Below, piece by piece: positions 38,885 to 41,565 of a DNA stretch of 41,565 nt (position 1 is the stretch's first letter; each line of letters begins with the position of its first letter). Under the pieces are notes generated by a model. The model made no database searches. It was not told the DNA's origin and saw only the letters and a list, made by a program, of their open reading frames with translations. The position numbers and the translations under genes were made by a program. Origin of the DNA: CAZBGQ01 sp964491515 (GTDB lineage: Bacteria; Patescibacteriota; Gracilibacteria; UBA1369; UBA12473); the NCBI GenBank assembly GCA_964491515.1, contig CAZBGQ010000012.1, positions 1 through 41,565 on the forward strand, written 5' to 3'.

Positions 38885-40639
38885 ATGATTAAAAGTATAG
38901 AGGATTTATGTGAGGCGGATAGACGACGTTTTGGTGATAAGCCTGTGGACTTGGCTGGATTGCGTCGGGATATTGTTGAGCAGGGGTTTGATTGTGTTTT
39001 GCCTGAAGGTTATGCTGCTGATTTGGAGGAGGTTGATGACATTGAATTGAGGGAAGTATTTGATTATTTGCGAGAGCAAATTCAAATGGTTGTTGGAGAA
39101 AAAATTATGGGAGCTTTGATCTGTAGAAGCGCGGCGCTTGGAGAAAAATCTGGTAGAAATGTTAGTGTTCCATCTTTGTATGATGGTAGTGATATTGAAG
39201 GTTCATGGGCTCGTTTTCGGTCTGCTTTTGATAAAGTGCGTTTTGATCCTGAAAGAGAAGGAGATAAGGAAAAGCCTGTTTTTATGCAAGTTTTTCAAGG
39301 TACTGCTCAATATATGGAAACTGGATATAGGAATATGGGATCTTTCCAGTGGCCGAAATGGCCGGAGTGGTCTGATTGGGTGGAAGACAATGATGAGTCT
39401 GGTCAGGGGTTAATGAATTGTATGACTCCTATTGTTGAGGAAATTAGGGATATCTGTAGGCGGGAAGGTGAAGTGAAGTGGTTTTATGTCATGGATCAAA
39501 ATGGTTCTGAGATTCAGTTACTTCAGATAAGTGATTTAGCGGAGGATTTAGAGGCGGAAGTTTTTAGTATATATTCAGACTTGGCTTGTGGGTCAGCGTG
39601 TTTGAGGGAAGGGAATTTTGCTTTAGATGATGATGGTCGTATTATTGATTGGAGAGGTGAAGTGATTGCTAATGTTGGAGATGAATTGGTGTTGGCCTGG
39701 CGTGATGTTCCTGTGAATCCCGTGATTGGTTTTAGGGATGAGGGGATGGTGGCTAGGAGTCATCATTATTCAGAGCCTAGTCGAATGAGTGTTGAAATAT
39801 GTCGGGGCCTTACAAGTTATCTCGTTGGTGGTTTGCCCTCAAGAGAAGGACGGTTGAGAGGTAAGATGCTTTATTATTTTGATCCTGATAGTGGGGAATT
39901 TGTTGAGGGTTTGAATTTGGGACATGATTCGAGAAAAGCATCGATGGCAATAGGGGAGCATTATTATCAATCACACGTTGAGGTCTTTTCGTTGGATGAG
40001 GGGGAGGTTGTAGGTGTTTCTGATTTGGGAGGGTGGTTTTTGCCTAAATTTGAAGATGGTGAATTCAAGGGGTCCTTGTTGGAGATGATTCAGTTTTATG
40101 CCCGGAAAAGGGCTATGCCTATTGAAATTGAGGGAGCGTTTATTGATGGGCAATTGCATGTTTATCAAGTGGGTGCTTCTCCTTTGCCTGATGATGTTGT
40201 TGATGAGTTGAGTGATGTGCTAGATGAGGAGGTTTTGTTTGAAAGTGAAGTAGGGCGTGGTGCTGTTTGTTATCGTGGTGATGTTGTGATTGATTATGAT
40301 GGGGATTTCTTCTCTGATTATTTTTTGGTTTTGGGTTTTGATGAGACGGTCTCAAGAAATAGTCGATTTTTATATTTAGCAACTGGTCAGAGTGTCATGG
40401 CTGAAGCTGGTCGTGATTTAGTGATGCTCGAAAGTCATTTAGCTGGCTATGCTTGTCAGGTTACCTTTGAGGCTGCTGGGGAAGGGCGCCAAGGAGGTGT
40501 TTATTATATTTCTAGCAAGGATGAATTTCTTCAAGTGATGGCGCCTTTTATTGAGGAGGTTGAAGGAAGGAAGGTATTGCGTAATGTTTGTGTTGAAGCT
40601 TGTCGTGAAGGAATGCAGATTTATCGAATAAATCAATAA
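38885..40639 (+). CDS. PEP-synthase/PPDK-like phosphotransferase lacking the PEP barrel
   Basis: In this 584-aa protein residues about 60-430 resemble the ATP-grasp domain of PEP synthase/PPDK/rifampicin phosphotransferase: LICRSAALGEKSG (about 78-90, equivalent to VRSSA...ED) and PIEIEGAFIDGQLHVYQVG (about 411-429, equivalent to DIEWA...LQxRP). The C-terminus resembles the swivelling phosphohistidine domain: GRGAVCYRGDVVIDYDG and VMLESHLAGYACQVTF, where the His in ESH (near 516) aligns with the SHAAI His. No C-terminal PEP/pyruvate TIM barrel follows. The substrate is unknown. The similarity is remote, and key ATP-grasp residues may be altered. Confidence 0.6.
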   Translation: MIKSIEDLCEADRRRFGDKPVDLAGLRRDIVEQGFDCVLPEGYAADLEEVDDIELREVFDYLREQIQMVVGEKIMGALICRSAALGEKSGRNVSVPSLYDGSDIEGSWARFRSAFDKVRFDPEREGDKEKPVFMQVFQGTAQYMETGYRNMGSFQWPKWPEWSDWVEDNDESGQGLMNCMTPIVEEIRDICRREGEVKWFYVMDQNGSEIQLLQISDLAEDLEAEVFSIYSDLACGSACLREGNFALDDDGRIIDWRGEVIANVGDELVLAWRDVPVNPVIGFRDEGMVARSHHYSEPSRMSVEICRGLTSYLVGGLPSREGRLRGKMLYYFDPDSGEFVEGLNLGHDSRKASMAIGEHYYQSHVEVFSLDEGEVVGVSDLGGWFLPKFEDGEFKGSLLEMIQFYARKRAMPIEIEGAFIDGQLHVYQVGASPLPDDVVDELSDVLDEEVLFESEVGRGAVCYRGDVVIDYDGDFFSDYFLVLGFDETVSRNSRFLYLATGQSVMAEAGRDLVMLESHLAGYACQVTFEAAGEGRQGGVYYISSKDEFLQVMAPFIEEVEGRKVLRNVCVEACREGMQIYRINQ

Positions 40640-40762
40640 AAAGTTTTTATTGAGAAAGGGGAATGGCGCCATTCCAGAAATGGTTTACCTTGGCGTACAA
40701 AATCCGAACTTGGTTTGTTGTTTTACCTAGGTGTATAGCCTTCACGCTTTAAACTCTGATAC
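40640..40762. other. convergent intergenic region with 16-bp palindrome
   Basis: There is no gene. GGAATGGCGCCATTCC (40660-40675) is a perfect palindrome about 20 bp past the stop. It can form a hairpin and may end either convergent transcript, though no T run follows. Confidence 0.45.
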
Positions 40763-41488
40763 TTAAAGTTTTTGTGATGGTATCTTAAGTACGCAGTGTG
40801 TGTCGTCGCTTTTCAGTGAGTCTGAAAGCTCAACTGTCATCTTAAAGTTGTCGTCTACCCTGTCGTCTTTATCTTTAAGGTTCTCTTTAACTATAGTGGC
40901 TATCGTTTCTTCTAGTTTTTTGAGCCATTCTATTCTTTTCTCTATCTTCTTCTCTTGTTCTTTGTCTATTTTAGCTTCATCTAAATTGCCGTATTTATTC
41001 GTTTCCAGTTCATACCTATAAATGGAAATGTCTAACCCCTTAAGAGCATCCCATATTTCTATATCCTCACTCCATCCTCTATCAGAGAAAACGGTATCTA
41101 GGGCGCTGCTTAGATCCTTAATACCATCGTCAGTTTCTATTCCTTCAATAATTCTTCCAGCAATGGTTTCAGTTAAGCGTTTAAACCTTTGTTCCGGAGT
41201 TTCATTGATAGGTATTGTTTCGGATATTACCCTGTCAGTTTTTTTTCTAGCGGCATCTCTGCTCTTTTCAACTTTTGCTGGGTTATCACTATGTGCCCAA
41301 ACCTGATTTGATAATGAAAGCTTACTGCCATCCTTTCGTTCGAAGTCACCTTTTTTAATACCTAATGCCTCAAAGGCTATGACTTCATTTTCTGTTAAGT
41401 CAGAATCACCCTCACGGCTACCTCTCGGGATGTTAGTTTCTGTTAAGGCAGGATCATTTTTAAGGTTATCTCTTGGAATGTTAGTCAT
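40763..41488 (-). CDS. hypothetical protein, 241 aa
   Basis: This soluble, highly charged protein has an N-terminus containing a small internal repeat: TNIPRDNLKNDPALTE then TNIPRGSREGDSDLTE, a likely disordered pair. The rest is helical and Lys/Glu/Asp-rich, with a probable coiled coil (DEAKIDKEQEKKIEKRIEWLKKLEETIATIVKENLKDKDD, about 168-208). No enzymatic motif is visible. A TTGACT-18-TAATAT promoter lies at 41532-41561, with a leader of about 40 nt and no SD. It is not recognised. Confidence 0.6.
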   Translation of the reverse strand: MTNIPRDNLKNDPALTETNIPRGSREGDSDLTENEVIAFEALGIKKGDFERKDGSKLSLSNQVWAHSDNPAKVEKSRDAARKKTDRVISETIPINETPEQRFKRLTETIAGRIIEGIETDDGIKDLSSALDTVFSDRGWSEDIEIWDALKGLDISIYRYELETNKYGNLDEAKIDKEQEKKIEKRIEWLKKLEETIATIVKENLKDKDDRVDDNFKMTVELSDSLKSDDTHCVLKIPSQKL

Positions 41489-41531
41489 GATTTTGTGATT
41501 AATTATGATGGTTTATTTATCGCTGATAATC

Positions 41532-41561
41532 ATATTATGGCATAGCATTATAAAAAGTCAA
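41532..41561 (-). promoter_or_regulatory. promoter of the last gene
   Basis: On the minus strand TTGACT (41561-41556), 18 nt, TAATAT (41537-41532). The leader to ATG 41488 is roughly 38 nt. Transcription runs leftward into the hypothetical gene. Confidence 0.5.
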
Positions 41562-41565
41562 GTAA

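Noticed and set aside
1..41565. tRNA, rRNA, tmRNA and SRP RNA genes
   Set aside because: Looked for T-loop GTTCRANYC patterns and conserved housekeeping-RNA motifs on both strands by eye; none convincing.
1..41565. CRISPR array
   Set aside because: No regularly spaced direct repeats were seen.
1..41565. Alternative genetic code with TGA=Gly (Gracilibacteria/Absconditabacteria)
   Set aside because: Several genes end in TGA (5032-5034, 37733-37735, 32412-32414) with sensible C-termini, and conserved proteins such as NrdJ and AsnS contain no in-frame TGA.

Overview
The window looks like a Patescibacteria/CPR-type bacterial chromosome. Evidence: moderate-to-low GC, very little Shine-Dalgarno (SD) signal, several -10 boxes placed exactly 6 nt before an ATG (leaderless mRNAs), giant unrecognised cytoplasmic proteins, a Cys-rich zinc-ribbon protein, TrmB-type regulation and a long B12-dependent ribonucleotide reductase. 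TGA is a normal stop (for example at 5032-5034 and 37733-37735), so the TGA=Gly code of Gracilibacteria/Absconditabacteria does not apply. The taxonomic call is inference; no rRNA or tRNA is present. The + strand is rich in G+T almost throughout, whichever strand is coding, as expected if it is the leading replication strand.

Layout. 1-5034: an IscA-like fusion protein, a small acidic membrane protein, and a 1,268-aa protein ending in a probable SLOG/LSDAT nucleotide-binding domain. About 5060-5976: GC-rich island 1 (100-N gap, one gene, many hairpins). 5986-12503: zinc-ribbon protein, hypothetical protein, TrmB regulator, an HNH gene with reversed strand skew, a Gdt1/TMEM165-type cation transporter with a plant/giant-virus-like sugar epimerase-reductase, and a helical hypothetical. 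12577-16354: NrdR-box promoter and nrdJ. About 16500-17740: GC-rich island 2, bounded by inverted repeats. 17768-23084: a two-gene unit of giant/large unknown proteins. 23153-23814: GC-rich island 3, also bounded by inverted repeats. 23918-26384: three overlapping genes (RnfD-like membrane protein, diacylglycerol-kinase-like lipid kinase, UbiA prenyltransferase). 26468-27865: lipoprotein, glutaredoxin and a 167-bp inverted-repeat element. 27930-30441: P-loop kinase, dCMP deaminase and asnS. 30446-36743: small membrane proteins, DUF1905, methyltransferase, N-formylglutamate-amidohydrolase-like protein, DEAD-box helicase, MFS transporter and HAD phosphatase. 36805-41488: cold-shock protein, DUF1284-like protein, small membrane protein, an unknown protein beside a PEP-synthase-like phosphotransferase, and a final hypothetical.

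Genes that plausibly act together: nrdJ, the kinase/dCMP deaminase pair and glutaredoxin in dNTP supply; the UbiA/lipid-kinase/RnfD-like operon in membrane or lipid-linked sugar chemistry; the epimerase-reductase in deoxysugar synthesis.

The most unusual signal is the set of three GC-rich (about 60-70%) single-gene islands. Their genes carry SD sequences unlike the neighbours, each is followed by strong hairpins, and two are enclosed by 15-bp perfect inverted repeats whose right arms begin with the same nine bases (TTGACAACA). They could be a family of cargo-only mobile cassettes, large structured transcripts closed by a terminal stem, or, less interestingly, assembly inserts; two of the three contain N gaps.
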